Under the pieces are notes generated by a model. It was given only the letters and a program-made list of their open reading frames with translations, was not told where the DNA came from and searched no databases. A DNA stretch of 64,000 bases. Source: Streptomyces sp. NBC_00237 (GTDB lineage: Bacteria > Actinomycetota > Actinomycetes > Streptomycetales > Streptomycetaceae). Location of the stretch: the NCBI RefSeq assembly GCF_026342435.1, contig NZ_JAPEMT010000002.1, positions 496,001 through 560,000 on the forward strand. The letters are read 5' to 3'. Shown here one piece after another: positions 32,437 to 42,095 of this stretch (the stretch's first letter is position 1; every line of letters begins with the position of its first letter). The position numbers and the translations under genes were made by a program.

Positions 32437-33357
32437 TCACCACTGGACGGATGCGCCGATCACGTTACTGAAGTCACCGGCGGCGAGCGCGTCGTCGCGG
32501 ATCAGGAAGTACATCGGGCAGCCGGTGGAGTCCGTCGAGCCGACGTCCAGGAGGACCCGCCACTGGTGGCGTTCGCGCTGCACCTCGGGGCGGACGCCGT
32601 CGTACTCGATCCGCCCGCCCTGCACCGACTCCCGCTCGCCCATGACCAGTTCGGCCGCCGAGGCGCGCAGGTCGCAGTCGAAGTCGTCGTCGGGGCCGAG
32701 CAGGGTGAGGCCCGCGTCCGGGCCGAACGCGTCGTCCAGGGCGTTCACCCGGTCGACGATCAGGTCGGACTCCTCGTACTCCAGCTCCACGCCCCGGATC
32801 CCCAGTTCGACGTGCAGGTGGCGCGGGACCATGCCACGGCCCCGCGGCTCGAAGGCCGCGGGGCTCTCGAACTCGTACGGAGGCACCCCCCACGCCTCCT
32901 CGTACTCCACCGCGCCCGCCAGGTTCGCCATGTCGTACGCGACGGTGTCGGCCGGCGTGGCGTCGGGGAAGTACAGGACCGGCACGCGCAGGACGTCGCC
33001 GTAGGCGGCCTCGCCGTTGGGGTGGAAGAAGTAGAGCAGTCCGGCGGGCGGCAGCAGTCCGTTCGCGTCGGCGTCGGCGACCTCCGCCAGGTCCACCTGG
33101 GCGACGAAGGCGAGGGGCGTCGGCGGCTCGTCCTCGTACGGCTCCTCCGTCGGCCAGGCGAAACCCGGCGGCACGGACGGGAGCACTCCGGACCGGCTGA
33201 AGGCCGTCGACGAGGCGGGGTCGACGGCCTTCAGCTTCACGCAGTGCTCGGCGACGGCAACGATGTCACCGGTCCACTGCGTGAGCCCCTCCTGCTCGAT
33301 CGCCGCGCGCAGGGCGGCTTCGTCGGCGGGGGTCAGCGGGTTCGGTCGCGGCGTCAT
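32437..33357 (-). CDS. YwqG-like DUF1963 protein
   Basis: 306 residues from ATG at 33357. FSRSGVLPSVPPGFAWPTEE, PLAFVAQVDLAEVADAD, LLPPAGLLYFFHP, later VELEYEESDLIVDRVNALDD, LLGPDDDFDCDL, QWRVLLDVGSTDS and MYFLIRDDALAAGDFSNV. This is the DUF1963/YwqG layout, a cytosolic protein of unknown function whose fold resembles SMI1/KNR4-type immunity-linked proteins in some annotations. No toxin gene is nearby. Confidence 0.85.
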   Translation of the reverse strand: MTPRPNPLTPADEAALRAAIEQEGLTQWTGDIVAVAEHCVKLKAVDPASSTAFSRSGVLPSVPPGFAWPTEEPYEDEPPTPLAFVAQVDLAEVADADANGLLPPAGLLYFFHPNGEAAYGDVLRVPVLYFPDATPADTVAYDMANLAGAVEYEEAWGVPPYEFESPAAFEPRGRGMVPRHLHVELGIRGVELEYEESDLIVDRVNALDDAFGPDAGLTLLGPDDDFDCDLRASAAELVMGERESVQGGRIEYDGVRPEVQRERHQWRVLLDVGSTDSTGCPMYFLIRDDALAAGDFSNVIGASVQW

Positions 33358-33409
33358 GCCTGGTGAGTGTACGTACGAGGGAGGACGTCGGGCCCTGCCC
33401 CCTCCCCGC

Positions 33410-34138
33410 TCACCCGGCGGCCCGCCCCACCACGAGCCACTTCGACGGCAGTTCGATACGGGTGCCGTCGGGCAGGTACTCGGTCGTCGTGAGCGGCATC
33501 TCGCCGCTCGCCAGCACCTGGAGACCCGCCGACCGGAACAGCCCCGGCACCTCCTCGTCCGCCATCGCACCGGGAGCGATGCCGTGCGCGAAGACCGGGC
33601 GGAGCTTGGGCGGCGGCCCGTCGGGGCTCGCGGCCAGCTCGCGCAGGATGCGCCCGGCGTCCTCGTCGGGCTCCACGACGAAGGCCCGGCCCCGGTCGCC
33701 CAGGAGGGCGGCCACCGACTCGGCCAGCGGCGCCCGGTCCAGGGGTTCGCACTGGTGCAGGACGCTGCGCAGGTACACCTGGGCATCGCCGAGCTCTCCG
33801 TGCAGACGCCGTACGTGTCCGGGCTCGGTGGCGTCGCCGACGGTGAACGCCACCTGCCCCTCCGGGTCGTTGCGGCGGGCACGGGCGATGGCGGCGGGGG
33901 CGAGGTCGACCCCGGCGACGCGCGGGAAGCGGTCGGCGAGGTAGAGGGTCTGGGTGCCGTTGCCGCAGCCGAGGTCGACGACGGGCAGTGCGGGATCGGT
34001 CATGTGCGGTTCGAAGAGGGCGAGGTGGATGCCGGAGGTCAGGGCGGGTTCGGCGTCCCAGAGGACGGCTCCGGTCCTTTCGGGTGCGTCCTGCCAGAAC
34101 CCTTCCCAGGCGTCCTTGTACCGGCTCGTCACGCTCAT
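33410..34138 (-). CDS. Class I SAM-dependent methyltransferase
   Basis: 242 residues from ATG at 34138 (GGGAGC upstream). VVDLGCGNGTQTLYLADRFP is SAM motif I (about 53-72), VAGVDLAPAAIARAR motif II, and LRSVLHQCEPLDRAPLAES follows. Ends TRIELPSKWLVVGRAAG. Acceptor unknown. Confidence 0.88.
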   Translation of the reverse strand: MSVTSRYKDAWEGFWQDAPERTGAVLWDAEPALTSGIHLALFEPHMTDPALPVVDLGCGNGTQTLYLADRFPRVAGVDLAPAAIARARRNDPEGQVAFTVGDATEPGHVRRLHGELGDAQVYLRSVLHQCEPLDRAPLAESVAALLGDRGRAFVVEPDEDAGRILRELAASPDGPPPKLRPVFAHGIAPGAMADEEVPGLFRSAGLQVLASGEMPLTTTEYLPDGTRIELPSKWLVVGRAAG

Positions 34139-34306
34139 GATCAGCTCCCGGGGGTGCGGTGGGCCAATGGTGAAGATCGCTTCCACCGTCCCCCGCCCCA
34201 AGGCGCACGACAAGGTGTCGACATACACCTTTGTCGGCCGTTCGAGCTGCGCCGACGGCCGTGCACGCCGCGCATGCGCCGTGCGCGCTGGGGTTGACAA
34301 AGCGGA

Positions 34307-34337
34307 AGCGGACGGTCCCCCGGCGGGGCCGTCCGCT
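34307..34337 (-). terminator. Hairpin downstream of the MFS/Ig-repeat gene
   Basis: A 9-bp perfect stem (34307-34315 with 34329-34337), extendable by C:G pairs around a one-base bulge. It begins 28 nt after the stop on the minus strand and is followed there by CTTTGTC. Confidence 0.6.
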
Positions 34338-34364
34338 GTGACCTGGGCCGCTGGGCCGGGTGTC

Positions 34365-36845
34365 TCAGTCCTCGTGCCCGAGCTGGAGGTCGCGCTCGGT
34401 GCGCCCACCGCCCGCCACTTGGAGCACGGTGGCCACCGGCGGATAGCCCGCCGCGATCACCGTGTACTCGCCGGAGGACAGGTCGACGAAGCGGAACGTG
34501 CCGTCGGAGCCGGTGATGAAGGTGTCCACCACGTTGCCCGCCGCGTCCAGGAGCGTGACCCGGGCGTCCTCGACGGTCCGCCCGCCGGTGGCCCGGACCG
34601 TGCCGCGCAGCACCGCGCCTCCGGCCAGCTCGATGTCCTGCCGGGTCTCGCGGGACGCCTGCACGCTCACCGGCAGCGCGGCAGGCCGGTAGGCGGGCGC
34701 ACTGGCCGCGAGGGTGTACTCACCGGCCACCAGCTCCGAGATGACGTACGCCCCTTCGCGCCCGCTGCGGGTGGAGGCGACGACCTCTCCCCGTACGTCC
34801 GTGAGCGTCACGGCGGCGTCCCGCACCGGGTTCCCGTCGGCGGTGAGGACGGAGCCCGCGAGCCGGCCGGCTCCGCCCAGGACGACGTCCAGTTCCACCG
34901 GGCGCTCCCCCACGGTGACCGTCACGGCCTGCGGCTGGTGCCCTCCGGCCGCCGCGATCAGGACGTACGAACCGGGACCGCGTACGCTCAGCGCGTACCG
35001 CCCGTCGGGGCCGCTCGCGCCCCGCCCGACCTGCCTGCCGCCGACGTCGATGAGGGTGAGCGCGGCGCGCGGCACGATAGAGCCGTCGTGGTGCTGGACG
35101 GTGCCGCAGACGGGCACTCCTCCCGACTGCTGGGCGGGAAAGGGCAGGTGGGGTGCCGGGAGCGGCTGGGCCACGAAGGACTCGGGGGCTTCGGGGGCTT
35201 CTGCGGAGGCATTGTGCGCGGACACCAGTGGTTTCTCCTTGAGGAAGCAGGCGATGAGCAGGCCGAGCACGAGCACCGGCACGAGGTAGAGGAAGATGCG
35301 CGGCATCGCCAGGGCGTACGCCTCGATGTAGGCGTCGCGCAGCAACGGCGGCATGGCGTGCACCAGTTGCGGGGTGATGGACGACGGGTCCGGCAGGTCG
35401 ACCCCGGACGGCAGGGTGTCGGCGAGCGCGTCGACGAGCCGTCCGGCGAAGAGGGTCCCGAAGATGGCGGCGCCGATGCTGCCGCCCATCTGCCGGAAGT
35501 AGGTGTTGGCGCTGGTGGCGGTCCCGAGGTCGCCGGGCCGCACGGAGTTCTGCACGGCCAGGACGAGCACCGGCATGACGAGCCCGATGCCGATGCCGAG
35601 TACGGCCATCCAGAGGCTGTACTCCAGCTGCGAGGTACTGATCTCCAGCCGGGACAGCAGCCACATGCCGAGCGCGGAGAGCGCGCTGCCGAGGACCGGG
35701 TAGATCCGGTAGCGCCCCGTCCTGCTGATGAGCTGCCCCGAGACGATCGACGCGATGACGACGCCGCCCATCATCGGCAGCATGAGCAGCCCCGACTCGG
35801 TGGCACTGGCCCCGTCGACCATCTGGAGGAAGGTCGGCAGGTAGCTGGCGGCCCCGAAGAGGGCGACGCCGACGACGGCTCCGACGAGTCCGGTGACGTT
35901 GAAGATCGAGTCGCGGAACAGCCGCAGCGGGATGAGGGGTTCGGCCGCGTAGTGCTCGACGACGAGGAACAGCAGAGACGTTCCGGCGGCTCCGGCCGCG
36001 AGCCCGAGGATCACCCGCGAGTCCCAGTCGTACTCCGTACCGCCCCAACTCGTGATCAGTACGAGGCAGGTGGAGGCGGCGGCGAGCAGGACCGCGCCCG
36101 AGATGTCGAGCCGGGGCCGCACGGTGGGCTTCGGCAGTTTCAGCACGACGGCGACGACGGCGAGCGTGATCAGCCCGAACGGCACGTTGATGTAGAAGCA
36201 CCAGCGCCAGGAGGCGTGGTCGGTGAAGAACCCGCCGAGCAGCGGCCCGGCGACGGAGGCGAGGCCGAAGGCAGCCCCGATGAGCCCCATGAACCGGCCG
36301 CGCCGGCGGGGCGGGACGATGTCGGCGATGATCGCCTGCACGCCGATCATGAGCCCGCCGGCGCCCGCGCCCTGGACGGCCCGGAAGGCGATCAGCTGGT
36401 CCATGGTCCGCGACCAGCCCGCCAGCGCGGAGCCGATGACGAAGACGACGATGGCGAAGAGGAAGACGCCCTTGCGGCCGAAGAGGTCGCCGAGCTTCCC
36501 GTAGACCGGCAGCCCGATGGTCGAGGTCAGCAGGTAGGCGGTGATCGCCCAGGACATCCGGTCGAGGCCCTGGAGATCGCCGACGATCTTCGGCAGGGCG
36601 GTGGCGACGATCATCTGCTCCAGCGCGGCGAGGAGCAGCGCGAGCATGAGCCCGAAGAAGACGAGCCGGATCCGTCGGGGACTGCCGTACTCCCCCGGGA
36701 AGCCGTCTTGGGGCCCCCGGCCCGCCGCATACCGGTCCGCCTCCGGCCCCTCGGCCGCGTCCGCCCCGAACTCAGCCGCCTCTGCGGGGACTTGGCCGGG
36801 ACCCACCGGGTTCCGCTCGTCCTTCACCAGAGTGATGCCACCCAC
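34365..36845 (-). CDS. DHA2-type MFS exporter fused to C-terminal Ig-like carboxypeptidase-regulatory repeats
   Basis: 826 residues from GTG at 36845 (GGGGAG 7 nt upstream; the longer start at 36911 has none). Residues about 55-520 carry 14 membrane helices with [19 protein letters not shown] (TM1), [14 protein letters not shown], and [19 protein letters not shown] (motif C region), typical of EmrB/QacA drug:proton antiporters. Residues about 560-826 hold three CarboxypepD_reg-like beta-sandwich repeats ([35 protein letters not shown], each followed by an ExYxL/V-A strand). They would be on the side of the C-terminus, most likely cytoplasmic. The fusion extends a usual 480-530-residue exporter. 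Confidence 0.88.
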   Translation of the reverse strand: MGGITLVKDERNPVGPGQVPAEAAEFGADAAEGPEADRYAAGRGPQDGFPGEYGSPRRIRLVFFGLMLALLLAALEQMIVATALPKIVGDLQGLDRMSWAITAYLLTSTIGLPVYGKLGDLFGRKGVFLFAIVVFVIGSALAGWSRTMDQLIAFRAVQGAGAGGLMIGVQAIIADIVPPRRRGRFMGLIGAAFGLASVAGPLLGGFFTDHASWRWCFYINVPFGLITLAVVAVVLKLPKPTVRPRLDISGAVLLAAASTCLVLITSWGGTEYDWDSRVILGLAAGAAGTSLLFLVVEHYAAEPLIPLRLFRDSIFNVTGLVGAVVGVALFGAASYLPTFLQMVDGASATESGLLMLPMMGGVVIASIVSGQLISRTGRYRIYPVLGSALSALGMWLLSRLEISTSQLEYSLWMAVLGIGIGLVMPVLVLAVQNSVRPGDLGTATSANTYFRQMGGSIGAAIFGTLFAGRLVDALADTLPSGVDLPDPSSITPQLVHAMPPLLRDAYIEAYALAMPRIFLYLVPVLVLGLLIACFLKEKPLVSAHNASAEAPEAPESFVAQPLPAPHLPFPAQQSGGVPVCGTVQHHDGSIVPRAALTLIDVGGRQVGRGASGPDGRYALSVRGPGSYVLIAAAGGHQPQAVTVTVGERPVELDVVLGGAGRLAGSVLTADGNPVRDAAVTLTDVRGEVVASTRSGREGAYVISELVAGEYTLAASAPAYRPAALPVSVQASRETRQDIELAGGAVLRGTVRATGGRTVEDARVTLLDAAGNVVDTFITGSDGTFRFVDLSSGEYTVIAAGYPPVATVLQVAGGGRTERDLQLGHED

Positions 36846-37074
36846 GAATTCGCTCCCCTCGTCGCGCCTGTCGTCACGCCTGCGCCGCCCATTTGTCGCA
36901 TTGGGCGACAAGGCGGAGCAAGCGCGACGATTGACGCGCAGGGCGTACTCTGGGTGAATTCGGGCCGGTGGGAGCCCCTACGGCGTACAACGGACCGGCA
37001 CGGAAGACCACTCGAAACGGTGAGTGCGCGATCTGCCCGTAACGGCCTTCCCCGTGCGGGGAGTTATTGCTGGA

Positions 37075-37521
37075 CTACTTCTTCTCGACCTCGGCGGCGA
37101 GGTTGGCGAGCACCGCGTCGTAGATGCGGGCGAGCCCCTTGGGCGCGAAGGTGCGCTCGAAGAAGCCGCCGATGCCGGTCGCGCCGTTCCACACGGACGT
37201 GACGACGGCCTTGGACGAACCCTCACCGGCGGGGGTGACGGTCCAGGTGGTCACCATGGACGAGTTGCGGTCCTTCTCCACGAGCTGGCCGTCGGTCGGC
37301 TCGCTGACCTCCAGCAGGCAGTCGCGCACCCGCTTGCTGGTGGCCTGGAGCTTCCAGTGCACGAGGGTGCCCTCGCCGTCGCCGCCCTCGCGCACCTCGT
37401 ACTCGCTGAAGTGCTCGGGGAGGAGCTTGCCGCGCGCGCCGCTGTAGTCGGCCAGCGTGTCGAACACCGTCTCCGCATCCGCCGCGATGATCCGCTCCGT
37501 CGTGGCCTCTACCTGCGCCAT
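37075..37521 (-). CDS. SRPBCC/polyketide-cyclase-like protein
   Basis: 148 residues. START-like helix-grip fold: VEATTERIIAADAETVFDTL, YEVREGGDGEGTLVHWKL, VTSVWNGATGIGGFFERTFA, LARIYDAVLANLAAEVE. Binds a hydrophobic ligand or acts in lipid or stress handling; specific role unknown. The gap to the MFS gene downstream (36846-37074, 229 bp) holds no gene I can support. Confidence 0.85.
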   Translation of the reverse strand: MAQVEATTERIIAADAETVFDTLADYSGARGKLLPEHFSEYEVREGGDGEGTLVHWKLQATSKRVRDCLLEVSEPTDGQLVEKDRNSSMVTTWTVTPAGEGSSKAVVTSVWNGATGIGGFFERTFAPKGLARIYDAVLANLAAEVEKK

Positions 37522-37664
37522 GCCTCTTCCTCCAGCACTTGAATCTTCGGGGGGTCCCCGCCGGGGATAGCGGGCCCCTCTCAGTGGGTGCGCTCACCCA
37601 ACCACCTCGCGGGCACCCGCCAAAATCGGGCGACGCGCCTTCGCGCCCCGGCTAGCGTGCCGCC

Positions 37665-38228
37665 ATGACCACCCAGCCGGTCGACACCCCGGTCCACGTG
37701 CGCCCCATGACCCCCGACGACGTGCCCGCCGTCGCCGCCTGCCGCGTGCGCGGCTGGCAGCAGGCGTACGCGGGCATGGTCCCGCAGCCCCATCTGGACG
37801 CGATGGACCTCGCGAAGGAGGCCGAGAGGCGGCGCACTCATCTGGCCACGGCGGCCCCCGGAGTCGTCAACCTCGTCGCGGAACGCGGCGGCGAGGTCCT
37901 CGCGTGGGGCTGCTTCGGCCTGTACCGCGAGACGGAGGGCGCGCCGCCGCACAGCGCTCCCGGCCGTCCGGTCGCGGAGCTGTACGCGCTCTACGCGCTC
38001 CCCGAGCACCACTCGACGGGGGCGGGCCGCGCCCTGATGACGGCCTGCCTCGATCGGGCGGGCGCCGCCGGGTTCGCCGCCCTGAGCCTGTGGGTGCTCA
38101 AGGAGAACGCGGTCGCCCGGCGCTTCTACGAAAAGGCCGGACTCCGCTTCGACGGCGCCGAAGAGCCCTTCGAGATCGGCGGAGCGACCGTCCTGGAGGT
38201 GCGTTACGCACGCGCCTTGGCCGGGTGA
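37665..38228 (+). CDS. GNAT family N-acetyltransferase
   Basis: 187 residues. HVRPMTPDDVPAVAACRVRGWQQAYAGM is a standard N-terminus; ELYALYALPEHHSTGAGRAL holds motif A with the acetyl-CoA loop; LWVLKENAVARRFYEKAGL is motif B. Substrate unknown. Divergent from the SRPBCC gene. Confidence 0.9.
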   Translation: MTTQPVDTPVHVRPMTPDDVPAVAACRVRGWQQAYAGMVPQPHLDAMDLAKEAERRRTHLATAAPGVVNLVAERGGEVLAWGCFGLYRETEGAPPHSAPGRPVAELYALYALPEHHSTGAGRALMTACLDRAGAAGFAALSLWVLKENAVARRFYEKAGLRFDGAEEPFEIGGATVLEVRYARALAG

Positions 38229-38243
38229 CCCCGAAACCGCCGG

Positions 38244-38810
38244 CTACCCGAGCCGGCTGAGCGCCGCCGCTGCCGCTGCCCCCAGCCGGGGGTGGTCCAG
38301 CGCCGCGTCCAGCACCTCTGTCGCCCGTACGTCCCTCAGCCGGCCGAGCCCCTCCACGCAGGCCAGCGCCACCCGCCAGTGCGGATCGTTCGGCGCGAGC
38401 AGACCGCGCAGGGTGGTGACCAGGGCCGGTACGGACTCGGGCGCGCGCAGTTCGGTCAGCAGCCGCACCGGCTGCATGGCGTACGCGGTGCGCATGGAGT
38501 TGGTGGCGAGCGCGGCGGCGGCCCTCGCCGTACGCGGATCGCCGAGCCTGGCCAGCGCGTACGCGGCGGAGACGCAGCGCTCCGGGTCGCGGTGGTTGAG
38601 CAGCAGCACGAGCGCTTCGAAGGCCCGCCGGTCACCGGCGCAGCCCAGCCGGAAGGCCGCCAACTCCCTTGCCCAGAGCGGCTGCTCGGGCTCGGTCAGG
38701 ACGCGGGCCAGCAACTCGTGGTCGTCGGTGGCGATCAGTTCCTCGTAGGAGGCGGACTCCCCGGCCTCTTCGCCCAGCCGGTCGATCAGGGACCGCAGTT
38801 CCTCGTCCAT
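38244..38810 (-). CDS. HEAT-repeat protein
   Basis: 188 residues from ATG at 38810. Leu/Ala-rich helical hairpins: LWARELAAFRLGCAGDRRAF, VLLLNHRDPERCVSAAYALARLGD, VTTLRGLLAPNDPHWRVALACVEGLGRLRD, AALDHPRLGAAAAAALSRLG. PBS-lyase/HEAT-type protein-binding scaffold. No partner suggested by neighbours. Confidence 0.82.
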   Translation of the reverse strand: MDEELRSLIDRLGEEAGESASYEELIATDDHELLARVLTEPEQPLWARELAAFRLGCAGDRRAFEALVLLLNHRDPERCVSAAYALARLGDPRTARAAAALATNSMRTAYAMQPVRLLTELRAPESVPALVTTLRGLLAPNDPHWRVALACVEGLGRLRDVRATEVLDAALDHPRLGAAAAAALSRLG

Positions 38811-39211
38811 GCGGGCCAGCGTAGCCAGCGCGGCACGGCTCCGGGCGGCGTAGATCACATTCGGCCACCACCGCCGGGGGCTGGCGCGCTCGTTACTCGC
38901 CAGTTACTCTCATGTGAGCGGGCTGCCCCCACCACAGGGCTCAACACCCGCGAGAAGATCAGCTCTTGGCGGCCTGGTGACGCAGCCGCCCTGAGGGGAT
39001 CCCTCCCGCGCCCTCACGGCGTGGGGGAATCAGTCGGTTCGGCGTTCTCGCTCCACGCGTACGGCATCGGCCCCGGGACAGGGCCCGCCGCAGCACCACC
39101 CTCTCGACGCTTGCCGTCCGCCCGCGCCCCTCACTCGCGCGCGCCGACGGTCCGTCTTCCTCTGCGCAGACGCCCCTCGTCTCAGTCGTCACTCTTCCTT
39201 GGAGTCCCGTG
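38811..39211. promoter_or_regulatory. 401-bp upstream region of the hydroxybutyryl-CoA dehydrogenase gene, with structured segment
   Basis: No gene seen. A TTACTCGCCAGTTACTC doublet lies at about 38891-38907. Between 38968 and 39033 three hairpins follow each other: GGCGGC with an 11-nt loop and GCCGCC (38968-38990), GAGGG-GAT-CCCTC (38993-39005) and CGCC-CTCAC-GGCG (39009-39021), enclosed by CTGA (38991) and TCAG (39030). Could be a structured 5' leader or attenuator; I cannot match it to a named riboswitch. Confidence 0.4.
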
Positions 39212-41017
39212 ATGGACACCCCTGCCTCCACCACCCCTCTCTCCTCCCTCACCACCGTCGCCGTCGTCGGCCTCGGCACCATGGGCACCGGCATCGCCGA
39301 GGTCCTGCTGCGGGCCGGTCGTACCGTGATCGGCATCGACATCAGTGCCGACGCCGTGACCCGCGCGGTCGCCGCCGTCGAGGCATCCACCGCCCGCGCC
39401 GTGCGCAAGGAGCGGCTGACCGCGATCGGGCGGGCGGAGGCGCTGGCCCGGTTCCGTACCGACGTGGACCTGTCGGCGGCGGCCGAGGCCGACCTCGTGA
39501 TCGAGGTGGTGGACGAGTCGTACGAGGCCAAGCACCAGGTCTTCCGCGCCCTCGACTCCGTCGTCCGCCCGGACACCATCCTCGCCACCGGCACCAACGC
39601 CCTCTCGGTGACCCGCCTGGCCGCCGACTCGGCGCGCCCCGAGCGCGTCCTGGGCCTGCACTTCTTCAACCCGGCCCCGGCGATGAAGCTCGTCGAGATC
39701 GTCTCCTCGGTCCTCACCGCGCCGACCGCCGTCGCCGCCGTCACCGACCTCGCGCACGACCTCGGCAAGGAGCCGGTCGCGGTCGGCGACCGCCCCGGTT
39801 TCGTCGCGGACGGGCTGCTCTTCGGATACCTCAACCAGGCCGCCGCGATGTACGAGGCGAAGTACGCGTCCCGCGAGGACATCGACGCGTCGATGAGGCT
39901 CGGCTGCGGCCTGCCGATGGGCCCGCTCGCCCTGCTCGACCTGATCGGCATCGACACCGCGCGCACCGTCCTGGACGCCATGTACGCGGAGTCGCACGAC
40001 CGCCTGCACGCCCCCGCGCCCATCCTCAAGCAGCTCGCGGCGGCGGGTCTGACCGGCCGGAAGGCGGGCCGGGGCTTCTACACGTACGACGCCCCCGACA
40101 GTGCCGCCGTCGTGCGCGACGCCCTGACCCCGCCGGAGGCGGCCCCGCTCGCCGACGGCCGCGAGATCCGCTCGGTCGGCGTCGCCGGTTCCGGGACGAT
40201 GGCCTCCGGCATCGCGGAGGTGTTCGCGAAGGCCGGGTACGCCGTGGTCCTGGCGGCCCGCAGCTTCGAGAAGGCGGAGAAGGCCAAGTCCCGTATCGAC
40301 ACGTCCCTTTCGCGCTCCGTCGCCAAGGGCCGGATGACGGCGGAGGCCAAGGACGAGACCCTGGCCCGGATCACCCCGGCGGGCTCCCTCGACGCCTTCG
40401 CCGACGTGGACCTCGCCCTGGAGGCGGTGGCGGAGGACCTGGAGGTCAAGCAGCAGCTCTTCGCGACCTTCGACAAGGTCTGCAAGCCGGGCGCGATCCT
40501 CGCCACCACCACCTCCTCGCTCCCCGTCGTGGCCTGCGCCCGTGCGACCTCGCGGCCCGAGGACGTGATCGGGATGCACTTCTTCAACCCGGCCCCGGCG
40601 ATGAAGCTCGTGGAGATCGTCCGCACCGTCCTCACCGCCGACGACGTCCACGCCACCGTCCGCGACCTCACCACGAAGATCCGCAAGCACCCCGTGGACT
40701 GCGGCGACCGGGCGGGCTTCATCGTGAACGCCCTCCTCTTCCCGTACCTGAACAACGCGATCAAGATGGTTCAGGAGCACTACGCCTCGCTGGACGACAT
40801 CGACGCCGCGATGAAGCTGGGCGGCGGCTATCCGATGGGCCCCTTCGAGCTCCTCGACGTGGTCGGCCTCGACGTCTCGCTCGCCATCGAGCAGGTGCTG
40901 CACCGAGAGTTCCGCGACCCGGGCCTGGCCCCGGCGCCGCTCCTGGAGCACCTGGTGGCGGCGGGCTGCCTCGGCCGCAAGTCCGGGCGCGGGTTCCGGG
41001 AGTATGCGCGCCGGTGA
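39212..41017 (+). CDS. Tandem-duplicated 3-hydroxyacyl (butyryl)-CoA dehydrogenase
   Basis: 601 residues, GGAG 7 nt before the ATG. Two complete copies of the HBDH fold in one chain. Copy one has GLGTMGTGIAEVLLRAG (about 20) and LHFFNPAPAMKLVEIV (about 149); copy two has GSGTMASGIAEVFAKAG (about 326) and MHFFNPAPAMKLVEIV (about 455). Both keep the catalytic His and the C-terminal LPMGPLALLDLIG / YPMGPFELLDVVG helix. Converts acetoacetyl-CoA to 3-hydroxybutyryl-CoA, feeding crotonyl-CoA to ccr. A 6-bp hairpin (41019-41034) follows the stop. Confidence 0.92.
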   Translation: MDTPASTTPLSSLTTVAVVGLGTMGTGIAEVLLRAGRTVIGIDISADAVTRAVAAVEASTARAVRKERLTAIGRAEALARFRTDVDLSAAAEADLVIEVVDESYEAKHQVFRALDSVVRPDTILATGTNALSVTRLAADSARPERVLGLHFFNPAPAMKLVEIVSSVLTAPTAVAAVTDLAHDLGKEPVAVGDRPGFVADGLLFGYLNQAAAMYEAKYASREDIDASMRLGCGLPMGPLALLDLIGIDTARTVLDAMYAESHDRLHAPAPILKQLAAAGLTGRKAGRGFYTYDAPDSAAVVRDALTPPEAAPLADGREIRSVGVAGSGTMASGIAEVFAKAGYAVVLAARSFEKAEKAKSRIDTSLSRSVAKGRMTAEAKDETLARITPAGSLDAFADVDLALEAVAEDLEVKQQLFATFDKVCKPGAILATTTSSLPVVACARATSRPEDVIGMHFFNPAPAMKLVEIVRTVLTADDVHATVRDLTTKIRKHPVDCGDRAGFIVNALLFPYLNNAIKMVQEHYASLDDIDAAMKLGGGYPMGPFELLDVVGLDVSLAIEQVLHREFRDPGLAPAPLLEHLVAAGCLGRKSGRGFREYARR

Positions 41018-41114
41018 GCGGGCGGGTTCGCCCGGGTGGGGCGGGCTGCTGGAGGATTCCGGCGGCCCGCCCCCTCAGGCGCGCTCTCCTGCGCGGATGG
41101 GTTACGTTCAGGGC

Positions 41115-41939
41115 ATGCCCCAGGCCCCCAGGACTTCCCGTACGAACTCCGCACCCGACGTGCCCGAGAGCGCGGCGGGTTCGCGCGCGGCGGCGCAGCG
41201 CCTCAAGATGCGCCGCGAGCTCTCCGCCGCCGCCATGGAGCTCTTCGCGACGAAGGGGTACGAGGCGACCACGGTCGACGAGATCGCGGCGGCGGGGGGC
41301 GTCGCCCGGCGCACCTTCTTCCGCCACTTCCGCTCCAAGGAAGAGGCGATCTTCCCGGACCACGACGACACCCTCGTACGGGCCGAGGCGGTATTGAACG
41401 CGGCCCCGCCGCACGAGCACCCGCTCGACACGGTGTGCCGGGGCATCAAGGAGGTCATGCGGATGTACGCGGCGGCCCCCGCCGTCTCGGTCGCCCGCTA
41501 CAAGCTGACCCGCGAGGTGCCCACCCTCCGCGAGGCGGAGATCGCCTCGGTGGCCCGTTACGAGCGTCTGTTCACGCGCTATCTGCTGGGCCACTTCGAC
41601 GAGCACGACCACCACCCCGGCAACGACGACCCGCTCCTCGCGGAGGTCGCGGCGTCGGCGGTCGTCACGGCCCACAACCACGTCCTGCGGCGCTGGCTGC
41701 GGGCCGGCGGCCAGGGCGACGTGGAGACCCAGCTCGACCACGCGTTCGCGATCGTCAGGGACACCTTCGGCTCGGGGATCGGCGCGGGCCGCAGCGCCCG
41801 TTCCGACGCCGCTCCGGCGTCGGGTGCCGCGTCCGCCGCCGTCCGCAGGGACGGCGAGGTGCTGGTGGCGGTGGCACGCACGGACGCACCACTGGACGAG
41901 GTCATGCGCACGATCGAGGAGGCGCTCAAGCAGCGCTGA
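41115..41939 (+). CDS. TetR-family transcriptional regulator
   Basis: 274 residues from ATG at 41115 (41097 also possible; ribosome sites weak). HTH region: RRELSAAAMELFATKGYEATT, VDEIAAAGGVARRTFFRHFRSKEEAIF. The ligand domain (about 95-210) has MRMYAAAPAVSVARYKLTREVP and HNHVLRRWLRAGGQGDVETQ. Located between the dehydrogenase and ccr, so it most likely controls the ethylmalonyl-CoA operon through the inverted repeats at 42096-42162. A strong terminator ends its transcript. Confidence 0.9.
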   Translation: MPQAPRTSRTNSAPDVPESAAGSRAAAQRLKMRRELSAAAMELFATKGYEATTVDEIAAAGGVARRTFFRHFRSKEEAIFPDHDDTLVRAEAVLNAAPPHEHPLDTVCRGIKEVMRMYAAAPAVSVARYKLTREVPTLREAEIASVARYERLFTRYLLGHFDEHDHHPGNDDPLLAEVAASAVVTAHNHVLRRWLRAGGQGDVETQLDHAFAIVRDTFGSGIGAGRSARSDAAPASGAASAAVRRDGEVLVAVARTDAPLDEVMRTIEEALKQR

Positions 41940-41999
41940 ACCCCCTTCGGCGGGCTCCTGGAGGGCCGCTGGGCCCCGCTGAGACGTACACCACGAAAG

Positions 42000-42031
42000 A
42001 AGCCGTTCCCCCTGGTGGGAGCGGCTTTTTT
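42000..42031 (+). terminator. Rho-independent terminator after the TetR gene
   Basis: An 11-bp stem (42000-42010 with 42017-42027, one G:T pair) and 6-nt loop, followed by six T. The clearest classical terminator in the window; isolates the regulator from ccr. Confidence 0.92.
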
Positions 42032-42095
42032 CATGCCCCAACGCGGCCGAATCGGACATCCGCCGAACCCCTCTCGATCGATCATCGCGCACATG

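Noticed and set aside
38959..40029. Minus-strand frame ending in the structured segment upstream of the dehydrogenase
   Set aside because: Antisense to the dehydrogenase and without domains; more likely the DNA there encodes RNA structure or nothing.
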